A stretch of DNA of 64,000 nucleotides, from NCBI RefSeq assembly GCF_001922585.1, contig NZ_MRBS01000006.1, positions 60,778 through 124,777 on the forward strand, written 5' to 3'. Origin of the DNA: Pantoea sp. 1.19 (GTDB lineage: Bacteria; Pseudomonadota; Gammaproteobacteria; Enterobacterales; Enterobacteriaceae). Within the stretch, counting starts at the first letter, position 1, and each line of letters starts with the position of its first letter. The position numbers and the translations under genes are program-made. The notes under the pieces were generated by a model. It was not told the origin of the DNA. It saw only the letters and a program-made list of their open reading frames with translations, and searched no databases. Below, one piece after another: positions 52,367 to 60,263 of this stretch.

Positions 52367-54277
52367 CTACGGCCGCTGCAGACAGGCGCGGGCGACGCGC
52401 ATAAAGTGGCTAAAGTCGCGGCAGTCGCGCAGGCGGGCGGTGGCCCGCTCGCGTAAAAACGTGACGAACAGCTCGTAGATCCCCATCGCCTCTTCATAAT
52501 CCCGCTTGCTGATCGCCAGCAGAAAAATCACCGAGGCACGCCCGTCGCCCCAGACCATCCCCTGCGGCACCAGTACCGTATAGACCACGGTTTTATGCGC
52601 CTTCAGCCCCAGCGCGTGCGGCAGGGCAATGCCCTCCCCGAGCAGCGTGCTGACGATCGCTTCCCGCTCCTCCACCGACGCGTAAAAATCGTCTTCCACG
52701 TGGCCCTCTTCGCGCAGCTGCTGACACAGCTGTGCGAACAGCGCGCGGCGTGAGATCGGCGGGTCGATGACGCGAAAATGGGCCGCATCAAAATATTTTT
52801 CCAGCAGCGAGGGGCGGGTGCGATCCACCAGCACCAGCTTGCCGATCTGCTCCAGCTGATAGGCGGTCGGGAAAGGCGCGATCACCACCACCGGCCGCGC
52901 CGTCTCCGCCAGGCGAACGGTGGAGACAATAAAATCTTCCTCACCCGGCTGGCGCTCGTCGTAGTCACGCTGTGACAGCACTGCGGCAATCTCCAGCTGC
53001 GGATAGTGGCGCCGCAGTGTGGCTTCAATCAGGCGCGCGGTTGAGGTGCCGGCATCGCACACCAGCAGCCCCCGCGGCCGGCGCTGATAACCGACCTGAT
53101 AGTGACGCTCCAGCCCGACGCCGATGTGCAGTACCAGAAACCCGATTTCATCTTCACTGATCTGCCACGGGGCGTATTTGCTCCAGTCAGAGACTGCCGC
53201 AAGGGTAACGTCCCAGGCCATCGGATAATGCTGCTTGATGTTCGCCAGCAGCGGATTGGGCATCGCTATCTGATAACGTACCCGGGTAATCATGGTTTTC
53301 ACGTGGGTGAGCAGATCGGCGCGCAGCTGCGCATCGCGGCGCAAATCGTAGCGAAAGTGCTGGTTGATGTAATTGAGCAGCCGGCTCACCAGCGCATCAC
53401 CGTCGTCAGCATTGATATCGCTGGCGGCCAGTCCGGCACTGCGGCGCGCGGCAATATTTATCCCCAGCAGCCGCGTTTCGCTGCGCGCCAGCGGCCTGTC
53501 CAGCCAGCGCTGCAGCTGCGCGACGATTGCCGCGGCGGCCCGCTGCACGTCCGGGGCCATCTCTTCGACACTGAACTCCCCAAGTGGGTACCCTTCGCTC
53601 AGACGATAACGCGTCACAGCGACATAGTGGCTTAGCCAGCCGGCACTTTCATCGCTGACGCGGATCTGATGCTCTTTGAGCACCTGTCGAAGCAGCGCGG
53701 CGGCCGGTAATATGTCCAGCCCGGGGAGCGCTGGCTGACCCGGCAGCACAGGCTCACCGTCGTGCGAGCCGTTCTGGCACAGTAAATCGACCAGGCAGTG
53801 GCGGATCGCCCTCTCACAGCCAAACAGCTTCATGCCATAGCGCGGACGGGTTTCGATGCTAAGTTGATAGCGAGCCGCCCAGTCGCGCACGTCCGCCATA
53901 TCCCCCTGCAGCGTGGTGCGGCTGATAAACCATTCGTCGGCGATCGCTTCCAGCTTGAGCGCGTAAGCGACGGTAAGGAAGCGTGCCAGCAGCGCCCGGA
54001 CGCGCTCACGGCTGCTGCGCGGCACCCGCAGCGGCACCGGCGCTACCGCCAACAGCTGCTGATAGCGCGCGTCATCGGTCACGCTTAGCCGGTAGCCTGC
54101 ACCGCGCACCAACACCAGCTGTACGCCCCGGTCGATCAGCAGGGCGTTCAGGGCGGTGATGTCGGTGCGTACCGTCCGGGTGGAGACGGCAAAGCGCCGC
54201 GCCAGCTCGTCCTGCGGTAGCGTTTCACTTTGCAGGGCGCGGAATACCCGCGCCAGACGGGGATGGGGAAATCTCAC
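52367..54277 (-). CDS. PRD-containing, PTS-regulated transcriptional activator (BglG/LicR/MtlR type)
   Basis: 636-aa regulator. Domains in order: N-terminal DeoR-like HTH (LARRFAVSTRTVRTDITALN), second HTH/Mga-like segment (about 85-165), two PRDs (about 185-390, with conserved His residues), an EIIB-like domain (LLVCDAGTSTARLIEATL, Cys near residue 406) and a C-terminal EIIA-2 domain with His near 554 (GIALPHALGLK). Such proteins are switched by PTS phosphorylation at PRD, EIIB and EIIA sites. It starts at a GTG with GAGG upstream and ends the nine-gene operon, so it probably regulates this operon. The PTS partner that would phosphorylate it is not present in the cluster. Confidence 0.85.
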   Translation of the reverse strand: MRFPHPRLARVFRALQSETLPQDELARRFAVSTRTVRTDITALNALLIDRGVQLVLVRGAGYRLSVTDDARYQQLLAVAPVPLRVPRSSRERVRALLARFLTVAYALKLEAIADEWFISRTTLQGDMADVRDWAARYQLSIETRPRYGMKLFGCERAIRHCLVDLLCQNGSHDGEPVLPGQPALPGLDILPAAALLRQVLKEHQIRVSDESAGWLSHYVAVTRYRLSEGYPLGEFSVEEMAPDVQRAAAAIVAQLQRWLDRPLARSETRLLGINIAARRSAGLAASDINADDGDALVSRLLNYINQHFRYDLRRDAQLRADLLTHVKTMITRVRYQIAMPNPLLANIKQHYPMAWDVTLAAVSDWSKYAPWQISEDEIGFLVLHIGVGLERHYQVGYQRRPRGLLVCDAGTSTARLIEATLRRHYPQLEIAAVLSQRDYDERQPGEEDFIVSTVRLAETARPVVVIAPFPTAYQLEQIGKLVLVDRTRPSLLEKYFDAAHFRVIDPPISRRALFAQLCQQLREEGHVEDDFYASVEEREAIVSTLLGEGIALPHALGLKAHKTVVYTVLVPQGMVWGDGRASVIFLLAISKRDYEEAMGIYELFVTFLRERATARLRDCRDFSHFMRVARACLQRP

Positions 54278-54322
54278 GGCGGGCCTCGTCGCAGTCAGAC
54301 AGGTGAATGCCGGCCGGGACCA

Positions 54323-55063
54323 CTAGCCCACCAGCCTGCGCGTCAGCGCCAGCAGCCTCGTCACGTCCTGCGGACGGGTGTCGCCGGTGGCCGGATCGAC
54401 GATCGCACTGTAGACGTGCGGAATAACGCGGCTGACGCCCGCTTCCAGCGCGGTGGCCAGCAGGGGTTCGTAGTTGGTCAAATCGATACCGCCGGTTGGC
54501 TCCAGCCAGAAATCCTGCGCTGCGCAGGCAGCGGCAACGGCGCGGAACTCCGCCAGATGCTTCAGGCCGCCCATGGGAAAATATTTAACCGAGCTGCCGC
54601 CCATCTCCTTTAGCAGCGCAATCGCCGTCTCCACCGGCACCACCGCCGCCGGCTGCTGCGCGCTGAGCGGGCCGGTAGCAATATTGACCCAGCCAGGACG
54701 TCCGGTTGGCGAGATCAGGCCGTTAACCACCGTCTGGCGTTGTCCCAGCTGCGCCCGGCTGGAACCCACCCCGGAAAACACCTGATTCACGTGCTGCGGC
54801 TGCAGCGCGGCGGCGATAGCGCTGACCTTCGCCGACTGCCGGGGATCGCCGGCACCCAGCCCTACCGAAATGGCATTCCCGAGCGCCGCCGCGTAGGTGC
54901 GCATGGCGGCCACCGCCGTTGCCACGTCGGGATAGTGCGTTGACAGCAGGCCAACCAGCACGTGTCCTTCCGCCGCCTGCCATACCGCGCGGGCGTTGGC
55001 GACCGATCCGGCCAGCACGTTCAGACAGACGCGATCGCGATAAAAATCCGGGGTGAGTCTCAT
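54323..55063 (-). CDS. KDGP aldolase-family protein (DgaF/EF_0839-like)
   Basis: 246-aa TIM-barrel aldolase of the 2-dehydro-3-deoxy-phosphogluconate aldolase type (DgaF of the D-glucosaminate pathway). Recognisable: VCLNVLAGSVANARAVW, AISVGLGAGDPRQ, HVNQVFSGVGSSR, GWVNIATGP, SSVKYFPMGGL (Lys, probable Schiff base) and FWLEPTGGIDLTNYE. Expected reaction: KDGP to pyruvate and glyceraldehyde-3-phosphate. Its start overlaps the lyase gene stop by 4 bp. Confidence 0.8.
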   Translation of the reverse strand: MRLTPDFYRDRVCLNVLAGSVANARAVWQAAEGHVLVGLLSTHYPDVATAVAAMRTYAAALGNAISVGLGAGDPRQSAKVSAIAAALQPQHVNQVFSGVGSSRAQLGQRQTVVNGLISPTGRPGWVNIATGPLSAQQPAAVVPVETAIALLKEMGGSSVKYFPMGGLKHLAEFRAVAAACAAQDFWLEPTGGIDLTNYEPLLATALEAGVSRVIPHVYSAIVDPATGDTRPQDVTRLLALTRRLVG

Positions 55064-56175
55064 GCTGTTTTCTCCTCGAGCCGCGTACGAATCGCATCCG
55101 CGATCGTCACCAGCTGCGCCGCGCTGACGCTGCGTACATCGGCTTCAATGATGCCTTCATTGGCTTTGTATCCGCGAAAATAGATGGCCACCGGGCCGGT
55201 TTTCAGCGCCTGGACCAGGTCGCCGGCGGTAAGACCGGCGAGGGTTTCATCAACGTGAATTTCCGCCCGGGCAATATCGCGCCCGGCGGTGTCCCAGACG
55301 ACACGCGCACTGATGCCGCTGAGCGCATTCAGACTGGCGATAAACGGCGTCATTTTCTCTACCATCTGTGCGCCGCTGATTCCCGGCTGCGTCAGGTAGT
55401 GTTCAATCGCCTGGGTCAAACCGAGAATGCTCTCTTTTCCCACCTTCATCGCCCGCCCGATGCCACTGCTCTGCTGCTTCAGCCAGGCGATATACTGCGC
55501 CTTGCCAAGCACCAAACCGCTGGTCGGCCCGGCGATCGCTTTCGCCCCGCTGTAGATCACCAGATCGGCCCCGGCCTGCAGATAGGCCCGCAGGTCCTCT
55601 TCCGCCGCCGCATCAACGATCAGCGGGAGATCGTGCTGATGCGCCACCTCTGCCGCCTGCGCCACGCTGAGGTGGCTTTTTTGCACGCAGTGATGGGATT
55701 TCACATACAGCACTGCCGCACAGCGATCGTCTAGCGCCGCCGCCAGCTGCGCCGGTGTGCACTCATTGGCATAGCCGGCTTCCACCACCCGGCCACCGCC
55801 CAACCGTACCATGGTGGCGATCGGAGCGCCGTAATGGACGTTGTGCCCTTTCGGCAACACGATATGGTGCGGCACCCGCAGCGGCGCGGCGTGCAAATTA
55901 TCGCGCAGCCAGCCATCATCGCGCACAATCAGCGCCGCCACCGCCTGCGCCAGCCCCGCGGAGGCGCAGGAAACCACCACCGCCGCCTCGGCGCCCACCA
56001 GACCGGCGATGTAAGCCCCGGTTTTATCCACCAGGTCGCCGATGTCAAAATAGTGCGCGAGGCCGTCATCCACCGCCGCAATCACTTCAGGGCCCGGCGT
56101 GGACACGCCGAGCACGGTCATCCGCCCGGCGGCGTTAATGACCGGCTTCAGGCCATATTTTTCATACAAAGACAT
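55060..56175 (-). CDS. DgaE-like PLP-dependent ammonia-lyase (SelA-related)
   Basis: 371-aa PLP enzyme of the DgaE/selenocysteine-synthase-related group. In Salmonella, DgaE converts D-glucosaminate-6-phosphate to 2-keto-3-deoxygluconate-6-phosphate and ammonia. The PLP lysine is Lys212 in YSGAKAIAGPTSG. Other motifs: PVINAAGRMTVLG, VVSCASAGLAQAVAAL, LPKGHNVHYGAPIATMVRLGG. It feeds the DgaF-like aldolase. The gene overlaps its neighbours on both sides (14 bp and 4 bp). Confidence 0.82.
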   Translation of the reverse strand: MSLYEKYGLKPVINAAGRMTVLGVSTPGPEVIAAVDDGLAHYFDIGDLVDKTGAYIAGLVGAEAAVVVSCASAGLAQAVAALIVRDDGWLRDNLHAAPLRVPHHIVLPKGHNVHYGAPIATMVRLGGGRVVEAGYANECTPAQLAAALDDRCAAVLYVKSHHCVQKSHLSVAQAAEVAHQHDLPLIVDAAAEEDLRAYLQAGADLVIYSGAKAIAGPTSGLVLGKAQYIAWLKQQSSGIGRAMKVGKESILGLTQAIEHYLTQPGISGAQMVEKMTPFIASLNALSGISARVVWDTAGRDIARAEIHVDETLAGLTAGDLVQALKTGPVAIYFRGYKANEGIIEADVRSVSAAQLVTIADAIRTRLEEKTA

Positions 56176-57292
56176 CGCTGTTTCTCCCCTCTTCCGTCAG
56201 GTAACACCGCCCGGCGATCAGCGCCGCCAGCGGGATAAGATGGCGATCGCCGGTGAGCGTCAGTCCCTCAGCGTCCCGCAGCGGAAGCGGCTGCCGGCGC
56301 AGGCTGAACAGCGTAAAGTCGGCCTGGGCGCCGGGGATCAGCACGCCGCGATCGCTCAGCCGCAGCGCAGCGGCTGCCCGCTCGGTCACACAGGCGATGA
56401 CCTGTACCAGCGTCATGCCGAGACTGAGAAACGTCGACATCACGTGAGCCAGGGTGTACACCGGGCCGTGCAGCCGGTTGCGACAATAAATATCAGAGCT
56501 GATGGTGTGCGGCAGGATCCCGCAGGCGATCGCCGCCCGGGCCACGGTAAAGCTGAAGCTGGCACTACCGTGTCCGACGTCCAGCAGTACCCCGCGCGCC
56601 AGCGCGCGCCGTACCGACTCCCTTAGCGCACCCGCCGCGGTCAGGATGCGGTTGGGTTTACCGTGGTAGCAGTGGGTCAGTATATCGCCAGCCTCGAGCA
56701 GGTCGGCAATCTCATCCAAATCGGGCGGCGCATTGCCGATGTGCACCATCAGCGGCAGACCGCCTGCCGCCTGCTGCAGCGACCTGGCCAGATACAGCGG
56801 GGTAATACCGTTTTCGCCCACCACGCTGCCGCTCATGCGGGCTTTTAGCCCCACCGCGAATCCGGCGTGGCGACGCAGCGCCGCCAGCGCCGCCGGCGCG
56901 TCAATCTGCGTCAGATCCGCCAGTTCGTGTTGCGTCGCCATGCCGCTGCGGGCAATGTTTAACAGCGCCTGCACGCGCGTGGTTGCCTGACGGGTCCGCC
57001 GCCAGAAATCATCAATGTCATCGGCGCCGGTGCTGCCGGCATCCACCACGGTGGTGACGCCAGCGTCGACGCCAAGGCGATCGGGCTCATCGTGATAGAT
57101 CGGCGAACGGGCGTAGCAGTGCACGTGAGCATCAATCCAGCCCGCGCTGAGGTACACCCCCTCCGCCAGTACCCGTTCTTGCTTCGCTGCGCCGCACAGC
57201 GTGCCGATAGCGGCAATTTTGCCCTCGCTGACGGCAATGTCGGTCAGCGTGTCATCGGGCAGACGTGCCCGACGCAAGATCAGATCGTACAC
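56162..57292 (-). CDS. amidohydrolase/deacetylase-family metallohydrolase (EF_0837-like)
   Basis: 376-aa amidohydrolase-superfamily protein that probably removes an acyl group from an amino-sugar acid. The binuclear metal site is complete: HxH in DAHVHCY (His56, His58), carbamylated Lys150 (VGLKARMSG), His184 (MVHIGNAPP), His207 (ILTHCYHGK) and Asp267 (SSDIYC). The N-terminal (YDLILRRARL) and C-terminal (GAQADFTLFSLR) beta-sandwich strands are present. It starts at GTG with GGAGG upstream. It lies between the unknown membrane genes and the lyase gene. The substrate is not known. Confidence 0.82.
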   Translation of the reverse strand: MYDLILRRARLPDDTLTDIAVSEGKIAAIGTLCGAAKQERVLAEGVYLSAGWIDAHVHCYARSPIYHDEPDRLGVDAGVTTVVDAGSTGADDIDDFWRRTRQATTRVQALLNIARSGMATQHELADLTQIDAPAALAALRRHAGFAVGLKARMSGSVVGENGITPLYLARSLQQAAGGLPLMVHIGNAPPDLDEIADLLEAGDILTHCYHGKPNRILTAAGALRESVRRALARGVLLDVGHGSASFSFTVARAAIACGILPHTISSDIYCRNRLHGPVYTLAHVMSTFLSLGMTLVQVIACVTERAAAALRLSDRGVLIPGAQADFTLFSLRRQPLPLRDAEGLTLTGDRHLIPLAALIAGRCYLTEEGRNSDVFV

Positions 57293-57301
57293 GGTACCTC
57301 C

Positions 57302-57946
57302 TTAGCCGATCGCCACCGGGAATAGCGCACCGAGGATCATCGCTCCAAGGATCGCACCGCCGGTGATCGGCTTACCCCACAGATAGAACAGCAGCGATCC
57401 GATCAGCGATCCCACGCCGATCGGGATCGCAGCGCCCATCGCCGACAGAATGATCAGCGGCCCGAGGAAGCGGCCCGATGCATTACCGGCGCCCATCATC
57501 ACGTCGGCGCCCCAGGTACTGTTGCTGTCACTGATAGTGAACTTGCGGGCAAAGATGATCAGGTAGCCAATGGCCAGCCCCACCCCCAGTCCGGTGAGCA
57601 GGGCGGCCATGAAGTTGGCAACCGGAAAGACCACGCCGGCTCCCAGCAGCAGCGCCGGCACGCCGAGTCCAACGCCGGTCTGGATCGCCCCGCCAATATC
57701 GAGGATGCCGACCAGCGAGCCTTCAATGATGCGGGCAAACAGGAAGCTGGCGCCAAAGGCCGCCACCGCTCCCCAGGCACCGGTGTCCATCCCCGCCCGC
57801 AACATCGACACAAACGCCACTTCATTAAACGCCCCGATGCCGTACAGGTAGTACATGTGCGTGCCGGCAAATACGCCCGATGAGAGCAGGCCCACCAAGA
57901 TCGGGAACGCCCCGTCGGCGTACCAAAATCCTTTCTTGTCTTCCAT
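57302..57946 (-). CDS. integral membrane protein of the EF_0833/DUF4310 family
   Basis: 214-aa membrane protein with about six helices; it is part of a four-gene set of unknown function found in a few Gram-positive and Gram-negative genomes. Glycine-rich helices (VGLLSSGVFAGTHMYYLYGIGAFNE, GAIQTGVGLGVPALLLGAGVVFP) are typical. The ATG at 57946 is preferred over the TTG at 57949. It follows the DUF4311-type gene after 11 bp. It resembles a transport channel subunit by layout, but no transporter family motif is visible. Confidence 0.78.
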   Translation of the reverse strand: MEDKKGFWYADGAFPILVGLLSSGVFAGTHMYYLYGIGAFNEVAFVSMLRAGMDTGAWGAVAAFGASFLFARIIEGSLVGILDIGGAIQTGVGLGVPALLLGAGVVFPVANFMAALLTGLGVGLAIGYLIIFARKFTISDSNSTWGADVMMGAGNASGRFLGPLIILSAMGAAIPIGVGSLIGSLLFYLWGKPITGGAILGAMILGALFPVAIG

Positions 57947-57957
57947 CAATGCCCCCG

Positions 57958-58734
57958 TTATTTGCCGCCCAGAACGCTGTGCAGCTGTTCCAGCCAGCCC
58001 GGCACGCCGAGGCGAAACGCTGCCAGCATGTGCATGTCAAAACCGCGGAAGAACGCGCTGAGCAGAAACAGCGTGACGATGGCGAACATCATCACGGTGG
58101 TGACCTTATGCCAGCCACTCTCCTCCACGCCTTTACCAATCAGGATCCCCAGCACCAGTCCGGGCACGGCGTTGCCCATGATCAGCTGCGCGAGACCGCC
58201 AAAGATAGTGGCCCAGAAGCCCGCCTTCTTGCCGGCATCGATGGCCGCCAGCCAGAAGATCACCGGCATCACGATGGTCACCAGCAGATTGGCAGCCGGT
58301 ACCAGCACCTTCACCGCGGTAATTTGCAGTGCGGCCGGCACCGCGGAAGCGGTCGAATTGAGGAACGCCACTACCACCATGCCGATCAGACCGCAGGTGA
58401 AGGCCATTTTTTTAGGATTGTGCAGCGTGGCCCCGACGCTGCGGTGGTTGATCATCAGCGCCGCCGCCCCCCAGTGGGGGATAATGCGGTGATCCACATC
58501 CTGGGTGAAGGCGCCGGCCGCCACCGACGAGGCCCAGGCATTAAAGAAAAAACCCAGTCCGAAGGAGAAATGCGAGGCCGGATCCCCTTCGCAGGCGTTC
58601 AGCTCACCCAACGTGCGGAACGCCCCCATGCCCTGACAGGTCGGCGCATGGAACATGCGGGCCGCTCCGGCGCCCACGCCAACGCCCACCAGCGCGCCTA
58701 TCACTAACGATTTGAGCAAAATGATTAAGAACAT
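57958..58734 (-). CDS. integral membrane protein of the EF_0832/DUF4311 family
   Basis: 258-aa membrane protein with about seven helices. Notable conserved features: Cys-containing N-terminal loop (HAPTCQGMGAFRTLGELNACEGDP), acidic/polar motifs in FNAWASSVAAGAFTQDVDHR, and HWGAAALMINHRSV. The closing helix motif FLLSAFFRGFDMHML is followed by a hydrophilic end. Together with the DUF4310 partner it probably forms a membrane complex. It overlaps the DUF4312-like gene by 10 bp. Confidence 0.78.
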   Translation of the reverse strand: MFLIILLKSLVIGALVGVGVGAGAARMFHAPTCQGMGAFRTLGELNACEGDPASHFSFGLGFFFNAWASSVAAGAFTQDVDHRIIPHWGAAALMINHRSVGATLHNPKKMAFTCGLIGMVVVAFLNSTASAVPAALQITAVKVLVPAANLLVTIVMPVIFWLAAIDAGKKAGFWATIFGGLAQLIMGNAVPGLVLGILIGKGVEESGWHKVTTVMMFAIVTLFLLSAFFRGFDMHMLAAFRLGVPGWLEQLHSVLGGK

Positions 58735-59066
58735 TCTCTTTCCTTATCCGTAGCCGCAGCAGATGACCGCCAGACGGGCGTAAATATCACCGCCTCGCAG
58801 TCCAGGCGGGTGACGTTCACCGTGACCGCCAGCTCGACGGCGTAGCGGCAGCGCGTGCGCGCGAGAAAGAAGAACAGAAATTTTTCGCGGCGAACGTGCG
58901 CATCGGCGCGCAGCACCCTGACGTCCTGCGGCTCAATACGCAGCAGGATGTGCTGACTACTGCGCAGCAGCGTGCTCTGTACGCGACTCAGGGCGCTGGC
59001 CATGGCGGCGGCTTTGCTATCGCCGCGACCGCTGACCGTCACCGTGGTGGTCAAGGTCTCTTTCAT
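58725..59066 (-). CDS. small soluble protein of the EF_0831/DUF4312 family
   Basis: 113-aa cytoplasmic protein, rich in beta-strand sequence (TTTVTVSGRG, HILLRIEPQDVRVLRADAHVRREKF, YAVELAVTVNVTRLDCEAVIF). Length and position match the DUF4312 member of the conserved four-gene set. No signal peptide or membrane helix is seen; the segment KFLFFFLARTRCR is hydrophobic but short. Function unknown. Confidence 0.7.
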   Translation of the reverse strand: MKETLTTTVTVSGRGDSKAAAMASALSRVQSTLLRSSQHILLRIEPQDVRVLRADAHVRREKFLFFFLARTRCRYAVELAVTVNVTRLDCEAVIFTPVWRSSAAATDKERECS

Positions 59067-59068
59067 GG

Positions 59069-59425
59069 TTATCCACCGTGTTTGTTAGTCCACGCCTTTA
59101 CCAGTCGCTCGCCCAGCTCTTCCTTGTCCATAAAGCCAAAGCCCAGCACCTGCGCGCCTTCGTTGATGGCGGTGACGCCCTCCTCCACCGAGCGCATGCC
59201 GTGTTTTGCCCGATAGCCATACCGGGTTTGCGCGGTGATCGCACCGGCACCGCCGCTGCCGCAAAATGAGATGCCAAAATCCGCCTGTTCGGCGTGCATC
59301 ACCTCCCCGAGCTTCATGTCCGCCGCGACGCCCGGTACAACGATGGCGCGACCACCGGCCTTTTCTACCCCGGCCGCCACTTTCTGCCCTTTGCCCAAAC
59401 GATCGCCAATCACTACGGTTATCAT
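59069..59425 (-). CDS. glycine-rich SFCGS-family small protein (EF_0830-like)
   Basis: 118-aa protein with a Rossmann-like N-terminal strand-turn (ITVVIGDRLGKGQKV) and the signature SFCGSGGAGA (residues about 54-63), which names the family. The single conserved Cys within a glycine-rich turn recalls PTS EIIB phosphocysteine sites, but this is only a resemblance. It is 2 bp from the DUF4312-like gene. AAGGAGAG precedes the ATG. Confidence 0.78.
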   Translation of the reverse strand: MITVVIGDRLGKGQKVAAGVEKAGGRAIVVPGVAADMKLGEVMHAEQADFGISFCGSGGAGAITAQTRYGYRAKHGMRSVEEGVTAINEGAQVLGFGFMDKEELGERLVKAWTNKHGG

Positions 59426-59436
59426 GCTGTCTCTCC

Positions 59437-59772
59437 TTAGCGGGTTGAATCGGTGTTGGCTTTTGCCACTTCAATGTGCACCGAGAGCAGCCAGGCCTCT
59501 TGCGGCGGCAGGTTGCCGAACAGATCGACGCCCTGCTGCGCCAGCGCCAGGCTCCCGGCGGAAATGTCGTCGAACAGGTCGGCCTCAACCGCCGGCAGCG
59601 GTTCGCCGGTTAGCGAGCGCCACGCCATCGCCCGGACGTGCGAGACCAGCATCTGACGCTGTACGGCATCCGGCACAATCTGGTGGGCGGCATACAGCTG
59701 AAGAAGCTGTGCCAGTTTCTCTGCTGCCAGCGCGTCTGCCGCCCGCTGCTGCGCGTCGTTGCTGTCGCTCAT
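59437..59772 (-). CDS. stand-alone PRD-domain protein (EF_0829-like)
   Basis: 111-aa protein made of little more than one PTS regulation domain: helical, with candidate phospho-His residues in MLVSHVRAMAWR and WLLSVHIEVAK. A free PRD without DNA-binding part is unusual and suggests a phosphorylation-dependent partner or sensor for the operon. It is the first gene, 12 bp upstream of the SFCGS gene. Confidence 0.75.
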   Translation of the reverse strand: MSDSNDAQQRAADALAAEKLAQLLQLYAAHQIVPDAVQRQMLVSHVRAMAWRSLTGEPLPAVEADLFDDISAGSLALAQQGVDLFGNLPPQEAWLLSVHIEVAKANTDSTR

Positions 59773-59854
59773 CGTGCCTGTCGTCCCGTTACTCCGCGAC
59801 CCTGGTGGCCGATGGATCTACCCTAACGGGCAGGCGATGACGTGTGGAGCAGGA

Positions 59855-59879
59855 CTTTTTCCGCTGGAAAGTGGAAAAG
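59855..59879. promoter_or_regulatory. candidate operator upstream of the nine-gene operon
   Basis: An imperfect inverted repeat, CTTTTTCC...GGAAAAG (59855-59862 and 59873-59879), centred about 95 bp upstream of the first start codon and next to the ColE1-like segment. Possible binding site of the PRD regulator; the assignment is tentative. Confidence 0.35.
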
Positions 59880-59889
59880 CGTTACTATT

Positions 59890-60263
59890 CCCCCTTTTTT
59901 CCTTCGGAAGGGTGACGCTTTCTCATCGCTCACGCGGCTGGCATCCCGGCCCGGTGTAGGTCGCTTGCTCCAAGCTGGGCTGTATGCACGCCCCTCCGTT
60001 CAGTCCGACAGCGCGCCTGTTCCGGTAACTGTTCACTTGAGTCCAACCCGGAAATACACGAAAAAACGCCACTGGCAGCAGCCACTGGTAACTGAAAAGG
60101 TGGATTGAGATATGAGCGTTTTTGAAGTGGTGGCCTGAGTGCGGCTACACTGGAAGGACAGTTTTGGTGATTCGTCCAGCACAAGACAGTTACCCGGTTA
60201 AGCAATCTGCAAGCTGGCTTAACCTTCGAAAAAACCAACTTAGCGGGTGGTTTTTTCGTTTAC
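59890..60263 (-). ncRNA. RNA II (replication primer) of the ColE1-type segment, 5' part
   Basis: On the minus strand, TTGAGA (-35) and GTAATC (-10) lie just upstream of GTAAACGAAAAAACC, the RNA II start in ColE1 plasmids. Spacing between the elements is about one base shorter than in pMB1. The transcript runs toward the nine-gene operon, whose first gene begins at 59772. Confidence 0.65.
60122..60262 (+). ncRNA. RNA I antisense regulator of the ColE1-type segment, with promoter
   Basis: The promoter elements TTGAAG (60122-60127) and TACACT (60146-60151) with an 18-bp spacer match those of pMB1 RNA I exactly. The RNA starts near 60158. It folds into a stem of 8 bp (60196-60203 with 60217-60224) with a large loop, and ends at a terminator (AAAACCA...TGGTTTTTT, about 60231-60256). 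Confidence 0.75.

Noticed and set aside
59842-60238. Short open frames on both strands across the ColE1-like segment
   Set aside because: They lie within a non-coding replication origin (RNA I/RNA II) and have no protein features.
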